A stretch of 19,378 nucleotides of DNA from assembly GCA_003484545.1 (NCBI GenBank), contig DNCF01000064.1:333-19710 (forward strand). The letters run 5' to 3'. This stretch comes from Massilia sp. GTDB lineage: Bacteria; Pseudomonadota; Gammaproteobacteria; Burkholderiales; Burkholderiaceae_D. Below are positions 1 to 6,775 of the stretch, piece by piece; the first letter of the stretch is position 1, and each line of letters starts with the position of its first letter. The notes beneath the pieces are model-generated. The model saw only the letters and a program-made list of their open reading frames with translations. It was not told the origin of the DNA and made no database searches. The position numbers and the translations under genes are program-made.

Positions 1-56
1 GGGCTCAAGAGCCCACCCTACAACGGCAGAGCAACGTAGGGTGGGCTCTCGAGCCC
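1..56. repeat. REP-type inverted repeat (REPIN-like), copy 1
   Basis: Positions 1-21 and 36-56 are inverted copies matching at 20 of 21 positions, around a 14-base loop. Each arm is itself a small hairpin: GGGCTC-AA-GAGCCC on the left and GTGGGCTC-TC-GAGCCCAC on the right. The arms carry GTAGGGTGGGC, which is shared with the repeat at 13326-13434. Two REP units in head-to-head orientation is the definition of a REPIN, a non-autonomous element usually mobilised by a RAYT transposase; none is seen here. The element touches the window edge and may extend further left. It lies just past the stop codon of the leftward M20 gene, where it could also influence the 3' end of that transcript. Confidence 0.75.
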
Positions 57-109
57 ACGCGGTTTCACCGGTCGCTATACGGCGAAGCGTCAGAATTCAA
101 TGCAGCGGT

Positions 110-1303
110 TTATGCCACCGGCAGCTGCATCTCCACCAGCCGCGCCCAGAAGCTGGCCCCGATCGGCAGCAGCTGGTCGTTGAAGTCGTACGAGCCATTG
201 TGCAGCTGGCAAGGCCCGAGCCCGTGGCCGCCGGCGCGGTGTTCGCCGTCGCCGTTGCCGATGAAGACGTAGCAGCCCGGCTTGGCTTGCAGCATGAAGG
301 CGAAGTCCTCGGCGCCCATGGTCGGTTCGACGGCGGTGTTGACGTTCTTTTCCCCCACCACCGCGCGCATCGCCTCGACCGCGAAGGCGGTCTGCTCGGG
401 GTGGTTGACCAGCGGCGGATAATTGCGCTTGAAGCCGAAGTCGACGCTGGCGTTGAAGCCGGCCGCGACGCCGTTGGCAATCTCTTCCATGCGGCGTTCG
501 ATCAAATCGAGCACCTCGGTCGAGAAGGTGCGCACGGTGCCGATCAGGACCGCCTCGTCGGGAATCACGTTGGTCGCGCTGCCGGCGTGGATCTGCGTGA
601 TCGACAGCACCGCCGTTTCCAGCGGATTCTTTTCGCGCGAGATGATCGTCTGCCAGCTTTGCGCGATCTGCACCGCCACCATCACCGGGTCGATGCCGCG
701 GTGCGGCTGGGCCGCGTGCGCGCCTTTGCCCTTCACGACGACGCGGAACTCGTTACTGGAGGCCATCATCGGTCCCGGGATGACACCGAAGCTGCCCGCC
801 GGCAGGCCCGGCCAGTTGTGCATGCCGTACACGGCTTCCATCGGGAACTGTTCGAACAGGCCATCCTCGATCATCTTGCGCGCGCCGGCGCCGCCTTCCT
901 CAGCGGGCTGGAAAATCAGGTACACGGTGCCGTCGAAGTTGCGATGGCGCGACAAATAGTGGGCTGCGCCCAACAGCATCGCCGTATGGCCGTCGTGGCC
1001 GCATGCATGCATCTTGCCGGGGTGGCGCGACGCGTGGTCAAATGTGTTGAGCTCCTGCATGGGCAGCGCGTCCATGTCGGCGCGCAGGCCGATCGCGCGG
1101 TCCGAGCTGCCGTTCTTGATGATGCCGACCACGCCGGTCACGCCGAGGCCGCGCACGACGGGGATGCCCCATTCGGCCAGGCGCGCGGCGACCACGTCGG
1201 ACGTGCGTTGCTCTTCGTAGCACAGCTCCGGATGGGCGTGGATGTCGCGCCGGATCTGCTCCAGTTCGGTTTGGAAAGCGAGGATAGGTTCTACGAGTCT
1301 CAT
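110..1303 (-). CDS. M20D-family amidohydrolase (hippurate hydrolase / N-acyl-amino-acid hydrolase type)
   Basis: The 397-residue protein is the usual size for bacterial M20D metallopeptidases, which hydrolyse N-acyl amino acids or similar amides in the cytoplasm. The metal and catalytic motifs are all visible: LRADMDALP near residues 73-81, HACGHDGHTA (Cys101, His103, His106), FQPAEEGGAGA with Glu135 and Glu136, MHNWPGLP with His162, MGAEDFAFML (329-338) and LHNGSYDFND (His368). No signal peptide is seen. I chose ATG 1303 rather than an in-frame start 33 bases upstream because GGGAGA sits six bases before it and the protein then begins directly with the conserved N-terminal helix (MRLVEPILAFQTELEQ). 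The substrate cannot be told from the sequence; hippurate, indole-acetyl-amino acids or acetyl-amino acids are all possible in this family. The gene is monocistronic and divergent from the molybdoenzyme gene. Confidence 0.93.
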   Translation of the reverse strand: MRLVEPILAFQTELEQIRRDIHAHPELCYEEQRTSDVVAARLAEWGIPVVRGLGVTGVVGIIKNGSSDRAIGLRADMDALPMQELNTFDHASRHPGKMHACGHDGHTAMLLGAAHYLSRHRNFDGTVYLIFQPAEEGGAGARKMIEDGLFEQFPMEAVYGMHNWPGLPAGSFGVIPGPMMASSNEFRVVVKGKGAHAAQPHRGIDPVMVAVQIAQSWQTIISREKNPLETAVLSITQIHAGSATNVIPDEAVLIGTVRTFSTEVLDLIERRMEEIANGVAAGFNASVDFGFKRNYPPLVNHPEQTAFAVEAMRAVVGEKNVNTAVEPTMGAEDFAFMLQAKPGCYVFIGNGDGEHRAGGHGLGPCQLHNGSYDFNDQLLPIGASFWARLVEMQLPVA

Positions 1304-1347
1304 CTTGTTCTCCCTAGCAGCATGCAATCGATGCAAGTGTCCGGGCT

Positions 1348-1353
1348 ATTGTA
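1348..1353 (-). promoter_or_regulatory. Candidate -10 box for the M20 gene
   Basis: On the minus strand this reads TACAAT (5 of 6 to the sigma-70 consensus), about 45 bases before the chosen ATG. No convincing -35 box is found at the normal spacing. The box lies inside a small perfect hairpin, GGGCTA-TTG-TAGCCC (1343-1357), which could affect the start of transcription. The same TACAAT box appears before the Atm1-type gene. Confidence 0.4.
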
Positions 1354-1474
1354 GCCCTTGTCACCATGTGAAATCCAGCCCGGCCGGGAACCGCCGGACC
1401 GGTCCGCAACGAAGCCAGCCGGAATCGGATAAAGTATTGGTTTCTCGACGTTTTTTTCCCTGGAACTGATTCAG

Positions 1475-3580
1475 ATGAGCATCACCCAAGTCCGCGCCGC
1501 CTGCCCCCACGACTGCCCCGATACCTGCGCCCTGCTCGTCACCGTCGAGGACGGCGTGGCGACCGAAGTGCGCGGCGACCCGGCGCATCCGACCACCGCG
1601 GGCGTGCTGTGCACCAAGGTGTCGCGCTACGTCGAGCGCACCTATTCGCCGGACCGCCTGCTGCATCCGATGCGCCGCGTCGGCAGGAAGGGCGAAGGGA
1701 AATTCGAACAGATTACGTGGGACGAAGCGCTGGATGAAATCGCGGCGCGTTTGAAGCCGATCGCCGCGCGCGACCCGCAAGCCATCCTGCCCTACAGCTA
1801 TTGCGGCACCATGGGCCTGGTGCAGGGAGAGGCGATGGCGATGCGCTTCTTCAACAAGCTGGGCGCTTCGCTGCTCGATCGCACCATCTGCGCCACCGCC
1901 GGCTTCACCGGCTACAAGTACACCATCGGCGGCTCGATCGGCACCGACATGGAGCAGTTCCAGGACGCCAAGGTCATCATCATCTGGGGCGGCAACCCGA
2001 TCGCCTCGAACCTGCACTTCTGGATGCGCGCCCAGGAAGCCAAGCGCCGCGGCGCGAAACTGATCGCGATCGACCCCTACCGCTCGCTGACGGCCGAGAA
2101 GTGCCACCAGCACATTGCCCTGCTGCCCGGCACGGATGCCGCGCTGGCGCTGGGCCTGATGCACGTGCTCATCAAGGAAGACCTGCTCGACCACGACTAC
2201 ATCGCCGACTACACGCTGGGCTTCGCGGAACTCAAGCAACGCGCGCTCGAATGGACGCCCGAACGCACCGCCGAGACTTGCGGCATCACCGCCCAGGAAG
2301 TGATCGACCTGGCGCGCCTGTACGGCGAAACGGCGAAACGCGGCGAACCGGTGGCGATTCGCTGCAACTACGGCGTGCAGCGGGCCAAGGGCGGCGGCAT
2401 GGCCGTGCGTAACATGAGCTGCCTGCCGGCCCTGGTCGGCGCCTGGCGCCACGCGGCCGGCGGCATCCAGCTCTCGACCTCGGGCTCCTTCCCGGCCAAC
2501 CGCGTCGGCCTGCAACGGCCGGACCTGCTGGCCGGCCGCAAGCCGCGCACCATCAACATGACCACCATCGGCGACGATTTGCTGAAGGATGCCTCGCCCG
2601 AGTTCGGCCCGAAGGTCGAAGCCGTGATCGTCTACAACGCGAATCCGCTGGCGATCGCGCCCGACTCGCGCAAGGTACAACAAGGCTTCGAGCGCGAAGA
2701 TTTATTTACCGTGGTGCTGGAACACTTCCGCACCGACAGTGCGGACTATGCCGACATCCTGCTGCCGGCCACGACCCAGCTCGAGCACGTCGACGCCCAC
2801 CTGGCCTATGGCCACCTGTACATGATGGCGAACAACGCGGCGATCGCGCCGCTGGGCGAAGCCAAGCCGAACACGGAAATCTTCCGCCTGCTGGCCGCGC
2901 GCATGGGTTTTACCGACCCCTGCTTCCAGGAGAGCGACGAGCAATTGGCGGCCCAGGCCTTCGATAAAACCCACGAGCGGGCGATCCACTTCGACTGGGA
3001 ATCGCTGAAACAGAAGGGCTGGCAAAAGCTGAACATGCCGGATGCGCCGTTTGCCGCAGGCGACTTCCCGACCCCGTCCGGTAAATGCGAGTTCTATTCG
3101 AGCGCGATGGCGCTTGACGGACTCGATCCGGTCCCAAGCTATATCGCACCGTACGAATCCGTGGCGTCGAACCCGACGCTTGCCAGGAAATACCCGCTGG
3201 CGATGATTTCTCCGCCGGCACGGAACTTCCTCAACTCAACCTTTGTCAATGTACAGAGCTTGCGTGCAACCGAGGGCGAGCCGCACCTCGACATCCATCC
3301 GAACGACGCCGCCCCGCGCGGCATCGCCCACGGTGACATGGCACGTATCTTCAACGACCGCGGCTCTTTTGTTGCCAAGGCGCGCGTGACCGAGAAAGCG
3401 CGACCGGGCCTCGTGGTGGGCTTGTCGATCTGGTGGAAGAAGCTGGCCAGCGACGGCAAGAACGCCAACGAAGTGACCAGCCAGCGCCTGACCGACATGG
3501 GCAGGGCGCCCACTTTCTACGACACCCTGGTGCAGGTCGAAAAGGCCGCGCCTGTGCACGGACATGAAACTACGCAATAG
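1475..3580 (+). CDS. Molybdopterin oxidoreductase (BisC/formate-dehydrogenase-like), single subunit
   Basis: A 701-residue member of the DMSO-reductase superfamily of Mo/W-bis(MGD) enzymes. The N-terminus has a probable 4Fe-4S site with Cys10, Cys14, Cys18 and Cys46 (ACPHDCPDTC then GVLCTK). The molybdopterin-binding body follows (IIIWGGNPIASN, IDPYRS, LLPGTDAALALG), with a C-terminal molybdopterin dinucleotide-binding domain from about residue 570 (PHLDIHPNDAAPRGIAHGD). Cys139 in DRTICATAG sits almost exactly where formate dehydrogenases carry the metal-ligating Cys/SeCys, so I infer it ligates Mo. There is no Tat or Sec signal, so the enzyme is expected in the cytoplasm. No iron-sulfur or membrane partner subunit and no fdhD-like gene lies nearby, so the electron partner and substrate are unknown. 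It overlaps the next gene by 17 bases. The ribosome site is weak (GGAA before ATG 1475). Confidence 0.9.
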   Translation: MSITQVRAACPHDCPDTCALLVTVEDGVATEVRGDPAHPTTAGVLCTKVSRYVERTYSPDRLLHPMRRVGRKGEGKFEQITWDEALDEIAARLKPIAARDPQAILPYSYCGTMGLVQGEAMAMRFFNKLGASLLDRTICATAGFTGYKYTIGGSIGTDMEQFQDAKVIIIWGGNPIASNLHFWMRAQEAKRRGAKLIAIDPYRSLTAEKCHQHIALLPGTDAALALGLMHVLIKEDLLDHDYIADYTLGFAELKQRALEWTPERTAETCGITAQEVIDLARLYGETAKRGEPVAIRCNYGVQRAKGGGMAVRNMSCLPALVGAWRHAAGGIQLSTSGSFPANRVGLQRPDLLAGRKPRTINMTTIGDDLLKDASPEFGPKVEAVIVYNANPLAIAPDSRKVQQGFEREDLFTVVLEHFRTDSADYADILLPATTQLEHVDAHLAYGHLYMMANNAAIAPLGEAKPNTEIFRLLAARMGFTDPCFQESDEQLAAQAFDKTHERAIHFDWESLKQKGWQKLNMPDAPFAAGDFPTPSGKCEFYSSAMALDGLDPVPSYIAPYESVASNPTLARKYPLAMISPPARNFLNSTFVNVQSLRATEGEPHLDIHPNDAAPRGIAHGDMARIFNDRGSFVAKARVTEKARPGLVVGLSIWWKKLASDGKNANEVTSQRLTDMGRAPTFYDTLVQVEKAAPVHGHETTQ

Positions 3581-4682
3581 ACTTCCCCGATTTTTCCGGC
3601 ACGCGCTGATCGCAGGCGCGGCCGCCGGAATGCTTGCCAGTTGTTCTACTCTGAATTACTACACCCAGGCGGCGCAAGGCCAGCTTGAACTCCTCTCCGA
3701 CGCAAGGCCAATCGACGACTGGTTGGCCGATCCCACCACCAACACCACCCTGCGCCACCGCCTGGAAATGGCGCGCCAGATCCGCCTGTTCGCGGTGCAG
3801 AAGCTGGGCCTGCCGGACAACGGCAGTTACAAGAACTACGCCGACCTGAAGCGCAAATACGTGCTGTGGAACGTGGTCGCCACGCCGGAGCTGTCGCTCA
3901 AACCCCTGCAGTGGTGCTTCCCGGTGGCCGGCTGCGTGAACTACCGCGGCTACTACAACAAGGACGACGCCCAGGCCTATGCGCGCGAATTGCGCGCGCA
4001 AGGGCGCGACGTCGAGGTCGGCGGCGTGAGCGCCTATTCGACTCTCGGCTGGTTCAGCGACCCCTTGATTTCCACCTTCATCAATTATCCGGACGCGGAG
4101 CTGGCGCGCCTGATCTTCCACGAACTGGCGCACCAGGTGGTCTACGTGCCGGGCGACTCGCGCTTCAACGAATCCTTCGCCAGCGCGGTGGAAGAGGCGG
4201 GCGTCGAGATGTGGCTGCAGGAACACGGCAACCCGGCCATGCGCGAGGCCTACGAGCGCTACTCCAGCCGCCGCAAGGATTTCCTGCACCTGCTGCTGAA
4301 GTACCGCCGCGAGCTCGAGCGCACCTATGCGTCCCCCATCGGCGACGAGGACAAGCGCATCGCCAAGGCGCGCTTGTTCCTGGCGCTGAAGGACGAATAC
4401 CAGGTGCTGAAGGCCAACTGGGGCGGTTACGCCGGCTACGACCGCTTCTTCGCCGAGCCGCTGTCGAACGCCCACCTGGCCTCGATCGCGACCTACAACG
4501 ACTACGTGCCGGCCTTCCGCAGCCTGCTGCGCCAGGAGAAGGATTTCCGCCGTTTCTATCGCCAGGTCACGAAGTTGTCCAAGCTCGACAAGTCGGATCG
4601 CACGGCCGCGCTGAAGGTGCTGGATGCCACCGTGCCCAATGCGCCGGTCATGGTGCAGCGCAGCACCGGCGCCATGCCGTAA
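3564..4682 (+). CDS. Lipoprotein zinc aminopeptidase (COG4324-like)
   Basis: A 372-residue predicted metallopeptidase. The N-terminus is a lipoprotein signal: basic residues, a hydrophobic stretch, then the lipobox LAS-C with Cys27, so the protein should be anchored in a membrane facing the periplasm. The zinc motif HELAHQ is at residues 186-191, followed by FNESFASAVEEAGVEMWL (from 201), whose Glu residues supply the expected third ligand of a gluzincin-type site. This matches the 'predicted aminopeptidase' family (Pfam Aminopep); the substrate range of that family is poorly known. The start at 3564 overlaps the end of the molybdoenzyme gene by 17 bases in another frame. It is preferred because it is the only start that gives a complete lipoprotein signal. 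Translation is probably coupled, as no strong ribosome site is present. Confidence 0.9.
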   Translation: MKLRNRLPRFFRHALIAGAAAGMLASCSTLNYYTQAAQGQLELLSDARPIDDWLADPTTNTTLRHRLEMARQIRLFAVQKLGLPDNGSYKNYADLKRKYVLWNVVATPELSLKPLQWCFPVAGCVNYRGYYNKDDAQAYARELRAQGRDVEVGGVSAYSTLGWFSDPLISTFINYPDAELARLIFHELAHQVVYVPGDSRFNESFASAVEEAGVEMWLQEHGNPAMREAYERYSSRRKDFLHLLLKYRRELERTYASPIGDEDKRIAKARLFLALKDEYQVLKANWGGYAGYDRFFAEPLSNAHLASIATYNDYVPAFRSLLRQEKDFRRFYRQVTKLSKLDKSDRTAALKVLDATVPNAPVMVQRSTGAMP

Positions 4683-4719
4683 TGCATCGCGTAGAGTCCC
4701 TGTTCCAATTAAGGCAAAA

Positions 4720-4737
4720 GCGCTTGCGCGCAAGCGC
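4720..4737. repeat. 18-bp perfect palindrome before fadD copy 1
   Basis: GCGCTTGCGCGCAAGCGC reads the same on both strands. It lies 37 bases after the aminopeptidase stop and about 70 bases before the candidate -35 box of the acyl-CoA synthetase gene. There is no T run after it, so it is not a classical terminator. It could be a regulator binding site or a stabilising 3' hairpin; the sequence alone does not decide. Confidence 0.6.
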
Positions 4738-4806
4738 GCTGCCCGATAGCATCATATGCGGCAATAGCAAAGGCATAAGCACGCACGTTCGGTTTGCAAA
4801 TATTAT

Positions 4807-4837
4807 TTGACAATGTGAGCTGAACGACAACGATACT
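4807..4837 (+). promoter_or_regulatory. Candidate sigma-70 promoter of fadD copy 1
   Basis: A perfect TTGACA (4807-4812) is followed after 19 bases by GATACT (4832-4837), about 20 bases before the ATG. The spacing is longer than ideal. TACTAT at 4834 is an alternative -10 with even longer spacing. The region is clearly more AT-rich than its surroundings, as expected for a promoter. Confidence 0.4.
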
Positions 4838-4857
4838 ATTGGAGACAGGGGCAACTG

Positions 4858-6555
4858 ATGGACAAAATTTGGCTGAAGTCGTACCCGGCTGGCGTGCCGG
4901 CTGAAATCAACCCGGATCAATACCGATCGCTCGTCCACATGCTGGAAGAGTCCTTCCAGAAGTACGCGAATAACAACGCGTACGTCTGCATGGACAAGTT
5001 CCTGACGTATGCCGAACTCGACGCCTGCTCGAAGAAGCTGGCCGCCTGGCTGCAAAGCCGCGGCATGGCCAAGGGCGCGCGCGTTGCGGTGATGATGCCC
5101 AATGTCCTGCAGTACCCGATCGCGATCGCCGCGGTCCTGCGCGCCGGCTACACCGTCGTCAACGTCAACCCTCTCTACACCGCGCGCGAACTCGAGCACC
5201 AGCTGAAGGACTCGGGCAGCGAAGCGATCATCGTGCTCGAAAACTTCGCGCACACCCTCGAGCAGGTACAGAAGAACACCCCGGTGCGCCACATCGTGGT
5301 CGCCAGCATGGGCGAGCTGCTCGGCGGCGCCAAGGGCATGCTGGTCAACTTCGTGGTCCGCAACGTCAAGAAGATGGTGCCGGACTTCGCGCTGCCGAAC
5401 ATGGTGCGCTTCAAGGATGCGCTGGCACAGGGCGCCAAGATGCCGTTCACGGCGCCCGAGCTGACGTCCTCCGACATCGCCTTCCTGCAGTACACCGGCG
5501 GCACCACCGGCGTCTCGAAGGGCGCTACGCTGACCCACCGCAACATCATCGCCAACGTGCTGCAGACCGAGGCCTGGGCCCAGCCGGCGCTGACGCAGCC
5601 GCCCGCGGTCGAGTTCCCGACCATCGTCTGCGCGCTGCCGCTGTACCACATCTTCGCGCTGACCGCCTGCGCGATGTGGGGCATGCGCGTCGGCGGCCTG
5701 AACATCCTGATCCCGAACCCGCGCGACATCCCGGGCTTCATCAAGGAGCTGGCCAAGTACAAGATCACCATGCTGCCGGCCGTGAACACGCTCTACAACG
5801 CGCTGGTCAACCACCCGGATTTCGCCAGCCTCGATTTCTCCAGCCTGAAGACCGCGAATGGCGGCGGCATGGCGGTGCAACAGGCGGTTAATGACAAGTG
5901 GAAACAAGCAACTGGCAAGAGTATCATTGAGGGTTACGGCCTGTCGGAAACTTCGCCGGTGGCCACCTGCAATCGTGCCGATGAGCAGGGCTTTACCGGC
6001 ACCATCGGCCTGCCGGTGCCGTCGACCGACATCGCGATCCTGGACGACGACGGCAACGTGCTGCCGATCGGCCAGACCGGCGAGATCGGCATCCGCGGCC
6101 CGCAGGTGATGGCCGGCTACTGGAACCGTCCGGACGAGACCGCCAAGGTGATGACCGCCGACGGCTTCTTCCGCTCGGGCGACGTCGGCATCATGGACGA
6201 GCGCGGCTACGTGAAGATCGTCGACCGCAAGAAGGACATGATCCTGGTGTCGGGCTTTAACGTCTACCCGAACGAACTGGAAGGCGTGATCGCCAACCAC
6301 CCTGGCGTGCTCGAGTGCGCCGTGGTGGGCGTGCCGGACGAGCATTCCGGCGAAGCGGTGAAGGTGTTCGTGGTGCGCAAGGACCCGAATCTCACCGAAC
6401 AGGCGCTGATGGACTACTGCAAGACCCAGTTCACCGGCTACAAGAAACCGAAGTACATCGAATTCCGCGACGAACTGCCGAAGACCAACGTCGGCAAGAT
6501 CCTGCGGCGGGCCCTGCGCGACGAGCAGCAGGAGAAGCAGAAGCAGGCCGCCTGA
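4858..6555 (+). CDS. fadD: Long-chain-fatty-acid--CoA ligase, copy 1
   Basis: A 565-residue acyl-adenylate-forming enzyme that activates fatty acids to acyl-CoA with ATP, the entry step of beta-oxidation, at the inner face of the membrane. The ATP-binding P-loop YTGGTTGVSKG begins at Tyr212. GYGLSETSP (from 359) is the A5 motif. RSGDVG (439-444) carries the ATP-ribose-binding Asp442, and DRKKDMILVSGFNVYPNE (from 456) is the FadD signature region. The catalytic-lysine motif TNVGKILRR is close to the C-terminus. The protein aligns without gaps to the next gene product through these motifs; the main length difference is a longer Gln/Lys-rich tail here. A ribosome site (GGAGA/AGGGG) precedes ATG 4858. 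The leftward 701-residue open frame opposite this gene is a high-GC shadow. Confidence 0.95.
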   Translation: MDKIWLKSYPAGVPAEINPDQYRSLVHMLEESFQKYANNNAYVCMDKFLTYAELDACSKKLAAWLQSRGMAKGARVAVMMPNVLQYPIAIAAVLRAGYTVVNVNPLYTARELEHQLKDSGSEAIIVLENFAHTLEQVQKNTPVRHIVVASMGELLGGAKGMLVNFVVRNVKKMVPDFALPNMVRFKDALAQGAKMPFTAPELTSSDIAFLQYTGGTTGVSKGATLTHRNIIANVLQTEAWAQPALTQPPAVEFPTIVCALPLYHIFALTACAMWGMRVGGLNILIPNPRDIPGFIKELAKYKITMLPAVNTLYNALVNHPDFASLDFSSLKTANGGGMAVQQAVNDKWKQATGKSIIEGYGLSETSPVATCNRADEQGFTGTIGLPVPSTDIAILDDDGNVLPIGQTGEIGIRGPQVMAGYWNRPDETAKVMTADGFFRSGDVGIMDERGYVKIVDRKKDMILVSGFNVYPNELEGVIANHPGVLECAVVGVPDEHSGEAVKVFVVRKDPNLTEQALMDYCKTQFTGYKKPKYIEFRDELPKTNVGKILRRALRDEQQEKQKQAA

Positions 6556-6594
6556 CGTAGAAGTAGAGCGTGTGAAAGAGACTTCAGGGCAAGG

Positions 6595-6654
6595 GTTGCG
6601 GCCGTCCGACGCGTCGTCGAAGACAGTACGAGCGTACGGCGAGACGACGCAACG
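6595..6654. repeat. Imperfect hairpin sequence in the fadD spacer
   Basis: GCGTCGTC (6611-6618) pairs with GACGACGC (6643-6650). Inside the 24-base loop a second hairpin is formed by GTACG-AG-CGTAC (6626-6637). GTTGCG (6595-6600) can alternatively pair with CGCAAC (6648-6653). No T run follows. It looks like a structured RNA segment or a dispersed intergenic repeat unit, but only one copy is present in this window, so repeat status is inferred. Confidence 0.45.
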
Positions 6655-6709
6655 CAGCCGTGGAGGATTTTTCGCACGCTCGCAGTTCGGCGCGAGTTCG
6701 GCCGGCAGA

Positions 6710-6739
6710 GCCGCCCGTGATCCGGGCGGCTTTGCGTTT
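6710..6739 (+). terminator. Probable intrinsic terminator after fadD copy 1
   Basis: An 8-bp perfect stem, GCCGCCCG (6710-6717) and CGGGCGGC (6723-6730), with a five-base loop is followed by a broken T tract (TTTGCGTTT). It lies 37 bases before the second fadD ATG. The two ligase genes are therefore probably not simply one unit, although the weak T tract may allow read-through. Confidence 0.65.
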
Positions 6740-6775
6740 AATTGAACACACAAAGTTTAGAAGGCGAGGCATCAG

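Noticed and set aside
41..1354. A 437-codon plus-strand frame over the M20 gene.
   Set aside because: The opposite strand carries all M20D catalytic motifs; this frame has none and runs through the intergenic promoter region.
1889..1891. The possibility that the molybdoenzyme is a selenoprotein at the metal ligand.
   Set aside because: The codon at this position is TGC for cysteine, not TGA, and the frame has no internal TGA.
4648..6753. A 701-codon minus-strand open frame opposite fadD copy 1.
   Set aside because: It is antisense to a clear FadD gene, has a repetitive His/Arg/Val/Asp-rich translation typical of high-GC shadow frames, and contains no recognisable domain.
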